Shown here: piece after piece, positions 8,999-16,902 of the stretch | How the letters are laid out: each line of letters opens with the position of its first letter | Numbering within the stretch: the first letter of the stretch is position 1 | Assembly: GCF_016783915.1 (NCBI RefSeq) | Contig: NZ_JADHVT010000006.1 | Span: forward strand, 1-64,000 | Reading direction: 5' to 3' | DNA length: 64,000 nucleotides | Origin: Acidovorax sp. | Lineage (GTDB): Bacteria; Pseudomonadota; Gammaproteobacteria; Burkholderiales; Burkholderiaceae_C | Program-made: the position numbers and the translations under genes | The notes under the pieces: generated by a model | The model's input: the letters and a program-made list of their open reading frames with translations, nothing else | What the model was told of the DNA's origin: nothing | The model's database searches: none

Positions 8999-9583
8999 AT
9001 GAACCGCCTTACAAGACTCCTCTCGACAGTCGCCGCGCTGGCGGCCTGGCTGCTGCTGGCGCCCACCGCGCAAGCTGCCGATGCGCCTGCAGGGTGCCCG
9101 GCCACGCTGCAGCACACCTTCCCGCGCCTGCAGGACGAAAAGCCCCAGTCGCTGTGCCAATACAGCGGAAAAGTGGTTTTGGTGGTCAACACCGCCAGCT
9201 TCTGTGGCTTTACCGGCCAGTACAAGGGGCTGGAGGAGCTGTATGCCCGCTACAAGGACAAGGGTCTGGTGGTGCTGGGCTTCCCGTCCAACGACTTCGC
9301 CCAGGAAAAAAGCAGCAACAAGGAAATCGCCGACTTCTGCGAAAACACCTTCGGCGTGAAGTTTCCGATGTTTGCCAAGAGCAGCGTGAAGGGCCCCGAG
9401 GCCTCGCCGCTGTACCAACAGCTGGCGCAGCTGTCGGGCACGGCGCCACGCTGGAACTTCCACAAATACCTGCTGGGCCGAGACGGCAAGCTGGTGGACA
9501 ACTACTCCAGCCTGACCGGGCCGGACAACAAGGGCCTGGTGCGCGCCATCGAGCAACAGCTGGCCCTGCCCACGCCCCGGTGA
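8999..9583 (+). CDS. Glutathione peroxidase family protein, exported
   Basis: This 194-aa peroxidase of the Cys-type GPx family would reduce hydroperoxides with thioredoxin or glutathione, probably in the periplasm. An N-terminal signal (MNRLTRLLSTVAALAAWLLL, cleavage near AQAADA) precedes the GPx core. The peroxidatic residue is Cys, not Sec (NTASFCGFTGQY); the conserved Gln-containing loop lies before LGFPSNDFAQEKSS, and WNFHKYLL gives the Trp/Asn of the active site. The start at 8999 fits the signal peptide but has no good Shine-Dalgarno, and ATGs at 8942 and 8963 are in frame. It is a single gene, not obviously in an operon. Confidence 0.9.
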   Translation: MNRLTRLLSTVAALAAWLLLAPTAQAADAPAGCPATLQHTFPRLQDEKPQSLCQYSGKVVLVVNTASFCGFTGQYKGLEELYARYKDKGLVVLGFPSNDFAQEKSSNKEIADFCENTFGVKFPMFAKSSVKGPEASPLYQQLAQLSGTAPRWNFHKYLLGRDGKLVDNYSSLTGPDNKGLVRAIEQQLALPTPR

Positions 9584-9698
9584 GCGCCATGACTTCTTTA
9601 CATTTCTTGAAAAAAAATACAGCGGCCCTCTGGAACTTCACCAGCGCAGCCCCACTCTATCCATTGCGCAAGACGATTGCGCAGCGTACAGTTTTAAC

Positions 9699-9797
9699 GT
9701 TGCGAAGCCTTTCGGGCCCCCGGGTTCCGACTGACCTCCTGGAGCGCTTCTCCTCCCTCCCTCTCTTATTCGTTTCGGGACGCTTCGCAACCTTTTT
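9699..9797 (+). promoter_or_regulatory. Long-span inverted repeat in the leader of the lipid operon
   Basis: GTTGCGAAGC (9699-9708) pairs perfectly with GCTTCGCAAC (9782-9791), and the right arm is followed by CTTTTTATT. The 73-nt interior includes a GGGCCC-rich element and a pyrimidine-rich run. The arrangement could be a leader stem with a terminator-like 3' end, about 30 bp before the first gene of the operon. A weak TTGCGC-N17-TACAGT promoter-like pair lies just upstream (starting near 9664). Function is inferred. Confidence 0.45.
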
Positions 9798-9827
9798 ATT
9801 CCGTGCACCGACCAGAGGGAGCCGGTC

Positions 9828-11138
9828 ATGAAAATCGCCATCATCGGCTCCGGCATCTCCGGGCTTTCCGTCGCGCACCGGCTGCGCGGCCAGGCAGACA
9901 TCACACTGTTTGAGGCGGGCGACTACTTCGGCGGGCACACCCACACGGTCGATGTCACGCTGCCCGATGCATCGGGCACCCCCGCCACCCATGGCGTGGA
10001 CACCGGCTTTCTGGTGTTCAACGAGCGTACCTACCCGAACCTGATCCGCCTGCTGGCCGAGTTGGGCGTGGAGACTGCCAAGTCGGACATGTCGTTCTCG
10101 GTGCAGGTGCCGGGAGCCCTGTCAGGCCACCGCACACTGGAGTGGAGCGGCACCAACCTCAGCACCGTGTTTGCCCAGCGCTCCAACCTGGTCAACCCCC
10201 GCTTTCTGGGCATGCTGCGCGACCTGCTGCGCTTCAACAAGCTGTGCACCCGCATCGCCGAAGCCCAGGCCGACGCCGCGCTGATGCAGCCGCTGGGCGA
10301 CTTTTTGCGCGAGCACCGCTTTGGCGATGCGTTCCGCGACTGGTACTTTTTGCCCATGCTGGGCTGCATCTGGAGCTGCCCCACCGACCAGATGCTGAAG
10401 TTCCCCGTGGCCACCATGATCCGGTTCTGCCACAACCATGGCCTGATCCAGGTGAGCAACCGCCCGCAGTGGTGGACGGTGTCCGGGGGCGCGCGCCACT
10501 ATGTGGACAAGATCGTGGCGGGCATTGCCGACAAGCGCCTGAACACCCCCGTGCGCCGCATCGAGCGCGATGCCGCCGGTGTGCGCGTGGTGACTGCAGG
10601 CCACACCGAGCACTTTGACAAGGTGGTGCTGGCCACCCATTCGGACCAGTCGCTCGCCCTGCTGGCCCAGCCCACACCGCACGAGCGCGCGGTGCTGGGT
10701 TCCATCCGCTACCAGGCCAACCGCGCCGTGCTGCACACCGATACGTCCGTGCTGCCCGAGCGCCGCGCTGCCTGGGCCGCGTGGAACTACGAGCGTGCTC
10801 AGCAGCGCAGCCGCGAGTCGGCCCGCGTGTGCCTGCACTACCTCATCAACCAGTTGCAGCCCGTGCCCTTTGCCCAGCCCGTGGTGGTGTCGCTCAACCC
10901 GGTGCGCGACATTGCGCCCGAACACGTGATCGGCAGCTACGAATACGCCCACCCGGTGTTCGACATGGCCGCCATCCGCGCACAGCAGCAGGTGGGCAAG
11001 CTGCAGGGGCAGCAACACACCTGGTTCTGCGGCGCCTGGACGGGTTACGGCTTCCACGAAGACGGCCTCAAGTCGGGCCTGGCCGTGGCCGAGCAATTGC
11101 TGGCGGCCCTGCCAGCCCCCCTGGCGGAGGCTGCGTGA
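9828..11138 (+). CDS. FAD-dependent amine-oxidase-like oxidoreductase, first gene of the lipid operon
   Basis: This is a 436-aa flavoprotein. The N-terminal dinucleotide fold is clear (MKIAIIGSGISGLSVAHRL, then the adenosine-binding Glu in LFEAGDYFGGHTHTVD), and the C-terminal FAD motif is WFCGAWTGYGFHEDGLKSGL. Homologues are annotated as NAD/FAD-binding proteins adjacent to DUF1365 and CFA-like methyltransferase genes, where they are thought to oxidise modified acyl chains. RBS AGAGGGAG precedes ATG 9828. The stop overlaps the GTG of the next gene at 11135 (GTGA), implying translational coupling. Substrate is not established from sequence. Confidence 0.88.
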   Translation: MKIAIIGSGISGLSVAHRLRGQADITLFEAGDYFGGHTHTVDVTLPDASGTPATHGVDTGFLVFNERTYPNLIRLLAELGVETAKSDMSFSVQVPGALSGHRTLEWSGTNLSTVFAQRSNLVNPRFLGMLRDLLRFNKLCTRIAEAQADAALMQPLGDFLREHRFGDAFRDWYFLPMLGCIWSCPTDQMLKFPVATMIRFCHNHGLIQVSNRPQWWTVSGGARHYVDKIVAGIADKRLNTPVRRIERDAAGVRVVTAGHTEHFDKVVLATHSDQSLALLAQPTPHERAVLGSIRYQANRAVLHTDTSVLPERRAAWAAWNYERAQQRSRESARVCLHYLINQLQPVPFAQPVVVSLNPVRDIAPEHVIGSYEYAHPVFDMAAIRAQQQVGKLQGQQHTWFCGAWTGYGFHEDGLKSGLAVAEQLLAALPAPLAEAA

Positions 11139-11935
11139 GCCACACCCCGGCCACACCCGCAGCGCCCCTCATTGGCTTCGGCCAGGTGCGCCACACGCGG
11201 CTGCGGCCCCGGCGGCATGCGTTTGCGTATCCGACGTTTTTCCTGATGCTGCCCATGCGCAGCCTGCCAGACCTGCCTGGTCTGCGCAGTGAGCTGGCCG
11301 TGAACCGGCGCGGCGCCATCAGTTTCCATGACGTGGACCACGGCGACGGCCGCAGCGCCGCGCAGGGCGGGGCACTGGCGTGGCTGGACGAGCTGCTGCG
11401 CACTGAAGGCATCGCCGACGCCACGGGCGAGGTGTGGCTGCACTGTTACCCGCGCGTGCTGGGTTACACCTTCAAACCCGTGAGCTTCTGGTACTGCCAC
11501 CGTGCCGATGGCAGCCTGCGCGCCATCGTTGTGGAGGTGAACAACACCTTTGGCGAGCGCCACTGCTACCTGCTGGATGCCCCGCAATACGGCGTGGAAC
11601 AGCAGGCGCGCAAGGTGTTCCATGTATCGCCGTTCTGCGAGGTGAGCGGCGGTTACCGCTTTCGCTTCATGCGCACCGAGGCCGGTGCACAGGACGCGGG
11701 TCGCACCGTGGTGCGCATCGACCACGACGACGACACCGGCCCGCTCATCCAGACCAGCGTGAGCGGCACCCTACAGGCCATCACCCCACAGACCCTGCGC
11801 CAGGCGCTCTGGGGCTACCCCGCCATGACGCTGGCCATCATTGCCCGCATCCACTGGCACGCGCTGCAGCTGTGGCTCAAGCGCGTGCGTTTCCATCGCA
11901 AGCCCGAGGCGCCTGCCTCCATCGTGACCCGTTGA
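11135..11935 (+). CDS. DUF1365 family protein
   Basis: This 266-aa protein of unknown activity is always found between the FAD oxidoreductase and the CFA-like synthase in this conserved cluster. The family core is visible as HTRLRPRRHAFAYPTFFL, LGYTFKPVSFWYCHRADG, VVEVNNTFGERHCYLL and KVFHVSPFCEVSGGYRFRF. The GTG start at 11135 overlaps the previous stop, and the frame is open further upstream inside the FAD gene. A hydrophobic C-terminal segment (AMTLAIIARIHWHALQLWL) could associate with the membrane. A role in lipid modification is inferred from neighbours only. Confidence 0.88.
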   Translation: MSHTPATPAAPLIGFGQVRHTRLRPRRHAFAYPTFFLMLPMRSLPDLPGLRSELAVNRRGAISFHDVDHGDGRSAAQGGALAWLDELLRTEGIADATGEVWLHCYPRVLGYTFKPVSFWYCHRADGSLRAIVVEVNNTFGERHCYLLDAPQYGVEQQARKVFHVSPFCEVSGGYRFRFMRTEAGAQDAGRTVVRIDHDDDTGPLIQTSVSGTLQAITPQTLRQALWGYPAMTLAIIARIHWHALQLWLKRVRFHRKPEAPASIVTR

Positions 11936-11940
11936 TCTCC

Positions 11941-13203
11941 ATGTCGTTCCAGCCCCGCGAGACCGCCGCCATGAACTCCACCACCGCCACCCGCTCCGAC
12001 CGTAACGCGCAGGCCCTGCCCGCAGGCACTCCGGCTGCCGCCCGCACCGCGCTCCGGCTGCTGCAGCGCCTGCAGCACGGCCACCTCACGGTGCAGCTGC
12101 CCGACGGCACCTTGCAGCACTTCGGGCACGGCGATGGCCCGTCGGCGGCCATCACGCTCAAGAACTGGAATGTCTGCAGCGCAGCGCTCAAGTCGGGAGA
12201 CATCGGCTTTGCCGAGAGCTACATCGCGGGCGACTGGACCACCCCGCACCTGACCGACCTGCTCAAGCTCTTCATCGCCAACCGCCAGCAGGTGGAGGGC
12301 GTGATCTACGGCACCTGGGCCGGCCGCCTGCTGTACCGCATCAAGCACCTGCTCAACCGCAACACACGCGCCAACAGCCAAAAGAACATCCACGCCCACT
12401 ACGACCTGGGCAACGCGTTTTACGAGCTGTGGCTGGACGACACGATGAACTACTCGTCCGCCTGGTTCGAGGGCGATGCAGGCGGCGACATGCGCGCCGC
12501 CCAGCACGCCAAGGTACGCCGCGCCTTGCGCATGGCCGGTGTGCAGCCAAATTCCCGGGTACTCGAGATCGGCTGTGGCTGGGGCGCGCTGGCTGAGATG
12601 GCCACCGTCGAATTCGGCGCCCACCTGACGGGTGTGACACTCTCCACCGAGCAGCTCGCCTTCGCGCAAAAGCGCATGGCGCAGCAGGGGGTGGCCGAGC
12701 ACGCCGACCTGCGCCTGCAGGACTACCGCGACATCCAGGACGGCCCGTACGACGCCATCTGCTCCATCGAGATGGTCGAGGCCGTGGGCCGCGAATACTG
12801 GCCCACCTACTTCCAGTCGGTGAACCGCCTGCTCAAGTCTGGCGGCAAGGCCTGTATCCAGAGCATCGTCATCGACGACAGCCTGTTCGAGCGCTACATC
12901 AGCTCCACGGATTTCATCCAGCAGTACATCTTCCCGGGTGGCTGCCTGCCGTGCCCACGTGAGTTCCGCCGCGAGGCCGAGGCTGCTGGCCTGCGCGTGG
13001 TGGATGAGTTCGCATTCGGCCAGGACTACGCAGAAACTCTCAAGCGCTGGCGCGAACGCTTTCTGGCGCAGCGCACGCAGATCCTGCAGCTGGGGTTTGA
13101 CCAGCGCTTCATGCACATCTGGGAGTTCTACCTGGCGTATTGCGAGGCGGCGTTTGCGATGAGCAACATCGACCTGGTGCAGTACACCCTGGTCAAGGAC
13201 TGA
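11941..13203 (+). CDS. Cyclopropane-fatty-acyl-phospholipid synthase family methyltransferase
   Basis: This is a 420-aa SAM-dependent enzyme that methylates or methylenates unsaturated acyl chains of membrane phospholipids. Family landmarks are HAHYDLGNAFYELWLDDTMN, YSSAWFEG, the SAM loop VLEIGCGWGALAEMA, GVTLSTEQLAFAQKR, SIEMVEAVGREYWPTYF and FIQQYIFPGGCLPC. ATG 11941 lies 5 bp after the preceding stop; ATG 11971 is an alternative start. In clusters of this composition the CFA-like enzyme may make something other than a cyclopropane ring, so I keep the family name and give no gene symbol. Confidence 0.92.
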   Translation: MSFQPRETAAMNSTTATRSDRNAQALPAGTPAAARTALRLLQRLQHGHLTVQLPDGTLQHFGHGDGPSAAITLKNWNVCSAALKSGDIGFAESYIAGDWTTPHLTDLLKLFIANRQQVEGVIYGTWAGRLLYRIKHLLNRNTRANSQKNIHAHYDLGNAFYELWLDDTMNYSSAWFEGDAGGDMRAAQHAKVRRALRMAGVQPNSRVLEIGCGWGALAEMATVEFGAHLTGVTLSTEQLAFAQKRMAQQGVAEHADLRLQDYRDIQDGPYDAICSIEMVEAVGREYWPTYFQSVNRLLKSGGKACIQSIVIDDSLFERYISSTDFIQQYIFPGGCLPCPREFRREAEAAGLRVVDEFAFGQDYAETLKRWRERFLAQRTQILQLGFDQRFMHIWEFYLAYCEAAFAMSNIDLVQYTLVKD

Positions 13204-13207
13204 GGAT

Positions 13208-13265
13208 GCTATGAAAAATATAGCTGCTACCGCAATATTCACTAGCGCATTGATGGCTTTTGGCC
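13208..13265 (+). repeat. Dispersed palindromic repeat copy B, spanning the start of the chalcone-isomerase-like gene
   Basis: GCTATGAAAAATATAGCTGC, then TACCGCAATATTCACTAGCG, then CATTGATGGCTTTTGGCC aligns block for block with the intergenic copy at 60849 (CTAT, ATAGC(A/T)GCT, GCATAT, GCGCTAT, TTTTGGC). The ATG and about the first 18 codons of the downstream gene fall within it. Confidence 0.72.
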
Positions 13266-13786
13266 CTCAAACCGCAATGGCGCAGGTTGCAGAGGCCAGC
13301 GCAGCCACTGCGGCCCCGTTGTCGGGTGCCCGCCTGGTGGGCCAGGGCGTGCTGCGGTTCCTGGGGTTTGAGATCTACCGTGCGCGGCTGTGGGTGCAGC
13401 CCGGTTTTGATGCGGACAACTACGCCGCCCACCCCCTGGCGCTGGAGCTGACCTACCACCGCGACTTTTCGGCCGAGGCCATTGCCAAGCGCTCCATCGA
13501 GGAGATGCGCCGCGTGGGCAGCTTCACGCCGCAGCAGGCCGCACGCTGGCAGCAGGCACTGGCCGCCGCGCTGCCGGATGTGAAGGCAGGCGACCGGCTG
13601 CTGGGCCTGTACCAGCCCGGCACGGGTGCCGTGTTCAAGATGGGCGGGCGTGTGGTGGGCGAAGTGCCTGACGCCGAGTTCTCGCGCCTGTTCTTCGGCA
13701 TCTGGCTGTCGCCGCAGACCTCCGAGCCCGGACTGCGGCAAGAGCTGATCGCGGCCACCCGCACCACAGGCCCAGGCCAGCAATGA
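13211..13786 (+). CDS. Exported chalcone-isomerase-like domain protein
   Basis: This 191-aa protein has a signal peptide (MKNIAATAIFTSALMAFG, then a likely AMA cleavage near residue 24) and a CHI-like fold: ARLVGQGVLRFLGFEIYRAR, LELTYHRDFSAEAIAKRSIE, LYQPGTGAVFKMGG, FSRLFFGIWLSPQTSEP. Bacterial members are not flavonoid enzymes as such and are probably periplasmic. It sits 7 bp after the CFA-like gene and its stop overlaps the MFS start (ATGA at 13783). Its start codon and signal peptide are encoded by a dispersed palindromic repeat (13208-13265). Confidence 0.85.
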   Translation: MKNIAATAIFTSALMAFGPQTAMAQVAEASAATAAPLSGARLVGQGVLRFLGFEIYRARLWVQPGFDADNYAAHPLALELTYHRDFSAEAIAKRSIEEMRRVGSFTPQQAARWQQALAAALPDVKAGDRLLGLYQPGTGAVFKMGGRVVGEVPDAEFSRLFFGIWLSPQTSEPGLRQELIAATRTTGPGQQ

Positions 13787-15084
13787 CCACCGCCACGCCC
13801 ATTCGCGCCGGCCAAGGCCTGGCCTATGGGCTGCTGGGCCTGCCGCTGGCTTTTGTGGCGCTGCCGCTGTATGTGCTGCTGCCCAACCATTACGCTCGCG
13901 AGTTCGGTATGCCGCTGGCCACGCTGGGCTCGGTGCTGCTGGCGGCGCGCTTGTTCGATGCGGTGTCCGACCCGCTGCTGGGGCGTCTGTCCGACTACCT
14001 GTTTGGTCGCTCGGTGCGCGCCGTGCTGGCGGTGGGGGCGGTGTCTGCCATGGTGCTGGCACTGGGTCTGACCAGCCTGTTCTTTCCGCTGGTGCGCGGG
14101 GCCGATGCGTTGATCGCCTGGGCGCTGGTGGCGCTGCTCATTACCTATACGGCCTACAGCCAGTTGGGCATTGCGCACCAGTCCTGGGGTGCACGCCTGG
14201 GTGGCGACGAGCTGCAGCGCGGACGCATCGTGGCCTGGCGCGAGGGCGCTGCATTGGTGGGTGTGGTGCTGGCCTCGGTGCTGCCCGCGCTGCTGGGCCT
14301 GCCGGTGATGCTCAGTGTGTTTGCCATCACCCTGCTGCTGGGCTGGTGGGCCTGGACCAGAGCCCCGCGCCCCGCAGCCTATGCGGGTGGCACAGTAGCA
14401 GGGGTGTACCGCCCACCCCAACGCGCCAGCCTGTGGCGGCCCTGGGGGCGGCCCGCCTTCCGCCGACTGCTGGCCGTGTTCATGCTCAACGGCATTGCCA
14501 GTGCCATCCCCGCCACGCTGGTGCTGTTCTTCATCCAGGACCGCCTGCAGGCACCGCCCGCGCAGGAGCCCATGTTCCTCGCGGCCTATTTTGTCTGTGC
14601 GGCGCTGTCCATACCGCTGTGGCTGCGTGCTGTGGCGCGCTGGGGCCTGGCGCGCACCTGGCTGGCGGGCATGCTGCTGGCGATTGCCGTGTTTGTGTGG
14701 ACTGCGTTTTTGGGCGCGGGTGATGTGGTGCCGTTCCTCGTCGTTTGTGCGCTGTCGGGCATCGCACTGGGCACCGACCTGGCCCTGCCCAGCGCCCTGC
14801 TGGCGGGCGTGATCGCCGCCGAGGGCGACAGTGGCCAGCACGAGGGCGCGTACTTCGGTTGGTGGAACTTTGCCACCAAGCTCAACCTGGCCCTGGCCGC
14901 AGGCCTGGCACTGCCCCTGCTGGGCTGGTGGGGCTACACGCCGGGCACGCGCAGCGATGACGGCCTGCAGACACTGGGCCTGGCCTACGCCGTGCTGCCC
15001 TGCATGCTCAAGCTGGCGGCAGCGGCAGCGCTGTACGCCCTTTTACTGCGGCACCCACGCGGTGCAGCGATGGCTGGAACCTGA
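13783..15084 (+). CDS. MFS transporter, GPH/MelB-like
   Basis: This is a 433-aa inner-membrane carrier with about twelve hydrophobic segments. The family loop VLLAARLFDAVSDPLLGRLSDYL after TM2 matches glycoside-pentoside-hexuronide type MFS proteins, and FWTAFLGAG/ACALSG-type helices follow in the second half. ATG 13783 overlaps the preceding stop. MFS genes of this subgroup recur in CFA-like/DUF1365/DUF3833 clusters, where a lysolipid or fatty-acid flippase role has been suggested. The substrate is unproven here. Confidence 0.87.
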   Translation: MTTATPIRAGQGLAYGLLGLPLAFVALPLYVLLPNHYAREFGMPLATLGSVLLAARLFDAVSDPLLGRLSDYLFGRSVRAVLAVGAVSAMVLALGLTSLFFPLVRGADALIAWALVALLITYTAYSQLGIAHQSWGARLGGDELQRGRIVAWREGAALVGVVLASVLPALLGLPVMLSVFAITLLLGWWAWTRAPRPAAYAGGTVAGVYRPPQRASLWRPWGRPAFRRLLAVFMLNGIASAIPATLVLFFIQDRLQAPPAQEPMFLAAYFVCAALSIPLWLRAVARWGLARTWLAGMLLAIAVFVWTAFLGAGDVVPFLVVCALSGIALGTDLALPSALLAGVIAAEGDSGQHEGAYFGWWNFATKLNLALAAGLALPLLGWWGYTPGTRSDDGLQTLGLAYAVLPCMLKLAAAAALYALLLRHPRGAAMAGT

Positions 15085-15109
15085 CCCCCACACACCCAAG
15101 GCACAACCC

Positions 15110-15652
15110 ATGATGCAACGACGCCTCCTCCTCTCCGCCGCAGTGGCTGCGCCCGTGGTGCTGTCCGGCTGCGCCAGCCAGAACCTCGATGGCTACGCCA
15201 GCGAGAAGCCAGTGCTGGACCTGGCCCAGTACTTCAACGGCAAGATCGACGCCTACGGCATCTTCCAGGACCGCAGCGGCCAGATCGTCAAACGCTTCAC
15301 CGTGGTCATGGACTGCTCATGGAAAGGCAACGAAGGCGTGCTCGACGAAGCCTTCACCTACTCCGACGGCACCACGCAGCGCCGTATCTGGCGCCTGACC
15401 AAACACGCGGACGGCCGCTACACCGGTACCGCCGACGATGTGGTGGGCACGGCCAACGGCCAGACGCGCGGCAACGCCTTCCGATGGAACTACACGCTGG
15501 CCCTGCCCGTGGATGGCAAGGTCTACAACGTGGATCTGGACGACTGGATGTACCTCATCGACGACCGCGTGATGCTCAACCGCGCCACCATGACCAAGTT
15601 CGGCGTGCGTCTGGGCGAGATCACCCTGTCCTTCACCAAACGCGCACCATGA
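15110..15652 (+). CDS. DUF3833 family lipoprotein
   Basis: This is a 180-aa predicted lipoprotein. The start at 15110 (an ATGATG pair) gives MMQRRLLLSAAVAAPVVLSG followed by the lipobox Cys. The mature part carries the DUF3833 pattern: LDLAQYFNGKIDAYGIFQDR, FTVVMDCSWKGNEGVLDEAF, RIWRLTKHADGRYTGTADDV, NYTLALPVDGKVYNVDLDDW. The fold is likely a beta-barrel lipid or ligand binder in the periplasm. It begins 25 bp after the MFS stop and its TGA overlaps the SDR start at 15649. Function is unknown, and the operon context suggests lipid handling. Confidence 0.88.
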   Translation: MMQRRLLLSAAVAAPVVLSGCASQNLDGYASEKPVLDLAQYFNGKIDAYGIFQDRSGQIVKRFTVVMDCSWKGNEGVLDEAFTYSDGTTQRRIWRLTKHADGRYTGTADDVVGTANGQTRGNAFRWNYTLALPVDGKVYNVDLDDWMYLIDDRVMLNRATMTKFGVRLGEITLSFTKRAP

Positions 15653-16431
15653 GCCTCAACCCTCCCTTGCGCGACTGGCATGGCCGCCGCGCCTGGCTCA
15701 TCGGGGCCAGCAGCGGCATTGGCCGGGCCACGGCGGCGGCGCTGCATGCGCGCGGTGCGCAGGTCATCGTGTCGGCTCGCAGCGGCGATGCGCTGGATGC
15801 GTTTGCGGCCCAGCACCCGGGCAGCGTCGCCCTGGCCTTTGACACCGCCGAGCCCGAGCAGGTGCAGTCAGCCGCCGCCCAGGTGCTGGCAGGCGGCGCG
15901 CCCGACCTGGTGTGCTACTGCGCGGGCTACTACCGCGACATGCGTGCCACCGACTTCGACCTTGCCGTGATGCTGCGCCACGAGCAGATCAACTACAACG
16001 GCGTGCTGCATGTGCTGGCTGCGGTGTTGCCCGCCATGCTGGCCGCAGCGGACGCCGGGCGCCCTGGCCATGTGAGCCTGATCAGCAGCGTGGCGGGCTT
16101 TCGCGGGCTGCCCAAAAGCCTGGCCTATGGCCCCACCAAGGCGGCCCTCATCAACCTGGCCGAGGCGCTGTACCTGGACCTGCATGACCTGGGCATGGGC
16201 GTGAGCGTGATCAACCCGGGCTTTGTGGCCACGCCGCTCACGGCGGGCAACGACTTCACCATGCCAGCCCTCATCTCACCCGAAGCAGCTGCGGCGGCCA
16301 TCGTTCAGGGCTGGGAGCGGGGGCATTTCGACATCCACTTTCCCAAGCGCTTCACCCGGGTGATGAAGCTGCTGCGGCTGTTGCCATACCGGTGGTACTT
16401 CCCTGCCGTCCGCCGCTTCACAGGCCTTTGA
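15649..16431 (+). CDS. Short-chain dehydrogenase/reductase
   Basis: This is a 260-aa classical SDR. The cofactor loop is WLIGASSGIGRATA, and catalytic residues are Ser in LISSVAGFRG and the YxxxK motif as YGPTK. The C-terminus is basic and hydrophobic (FTRVMKLLRLLPYRWYFPAV), suggesting membrane association. ATG 15649 overlaps the lipoprotein stop (ATGA). The substrate is presumably an acyl-chain intermediate, inferred from the operon only. Confidence 0.88.
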   Translation: MSLNPPLRDWHGRRAWLIGASSGIGRATAAALHARGAQVIVSARSGDALDAFAAQHPGSVALAFDTAEPEQVQSAAAQVLAGGAPDLVCYCAGYYRDMRATDFDLAVMLRHEQINYNGVLHVLAAVLPAMLAAADAGRPGHVSLISSVAGFRGLPKSLAYGPTKAALINLAEALYLDLHDLGMGVSVINPGFVATPLTAGNDFTMPALISPEAAAAAIVQGWERGHFDIHFPKRFTRVMKLLRLLPYRWYFPAVRRFTGL

Positions 16432-16439
16432 CTTTTGCC

Positions 16440-16895
16440 ATGCAGCCCCCGAACACACACCCCTCCACCGAAGAAGCCGTCACGCGCGTCATTGCGTTCT
16501 TTGAAAACCTCTCACCCACCGACGTTGCGACGATCGGCCAGTTCTACGCGCCACAGGCGCGCTTCAAGGACCCATTCAACGAGGTGGTGGGGGTGCCCGC
16601 CATCCAGGCCATCTTTGCCCACATGTTCGAGGCACTGGAGCATCCGCGTTTTGTGGTCACCGGCAGGGTGGCGCAGGGCACGCAGTGCTTTTTGACCTGG
16701 GACTTTCTCTTCGCGTTCAAGGACTTTCACAAGGGCGTGACGCAGACAGTGCGCGGTGCCTCGCACCTGGTGCTGGACGAACAAGGTCTGGTGACGCTGC
16801 ACCGCGACTACTGGGATGCTGCCGAAGAGCTGTACGAAAAGCTGCCCGTGGTGGGCGCACTGATGCGCTGGCTCAAGAAGCGCGCCAACAGCTAG
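16440..16895 (+). CDS. NTF2/SnoaL-like nuclear transport factor 2 family protein
   Basis: This is a 151-aa single-domain protein with an NTF2-like cone fold: VIAFFENLSPTDVATIGQFY, then FKDPFNEVVGVPAIQAIFAH, and a C-terminal HRDYWDAAEELYEKLPVVG. The start at 16440 follows the SDR stop by 8 bp; longer in-frame starts lie inside the SDR gene. It is the last gene of the lipid operon and faces the oppositely transcribed quinate cluster, which ends at 16903. NTF2-like proteins can be enzymes or binders, and no catalytic residue is recognised here. Confidence 0.85.
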   Translation: MQPPNTHPSTEEAVTRVIAFFENLSPTDVATIGQFYAPQARFKDPFNEVVGVPAIQAIFAHMFEALEHPRFVVTGRVAQGTQCFLTWDFLFAFKDFHKGVTQTVRGASHLVLDEQGLVTLHRDYWDAAEELYEKLPVVGALMRWLKKRANS

Positions 16896-16902
16896 GGCCT
16901 GT

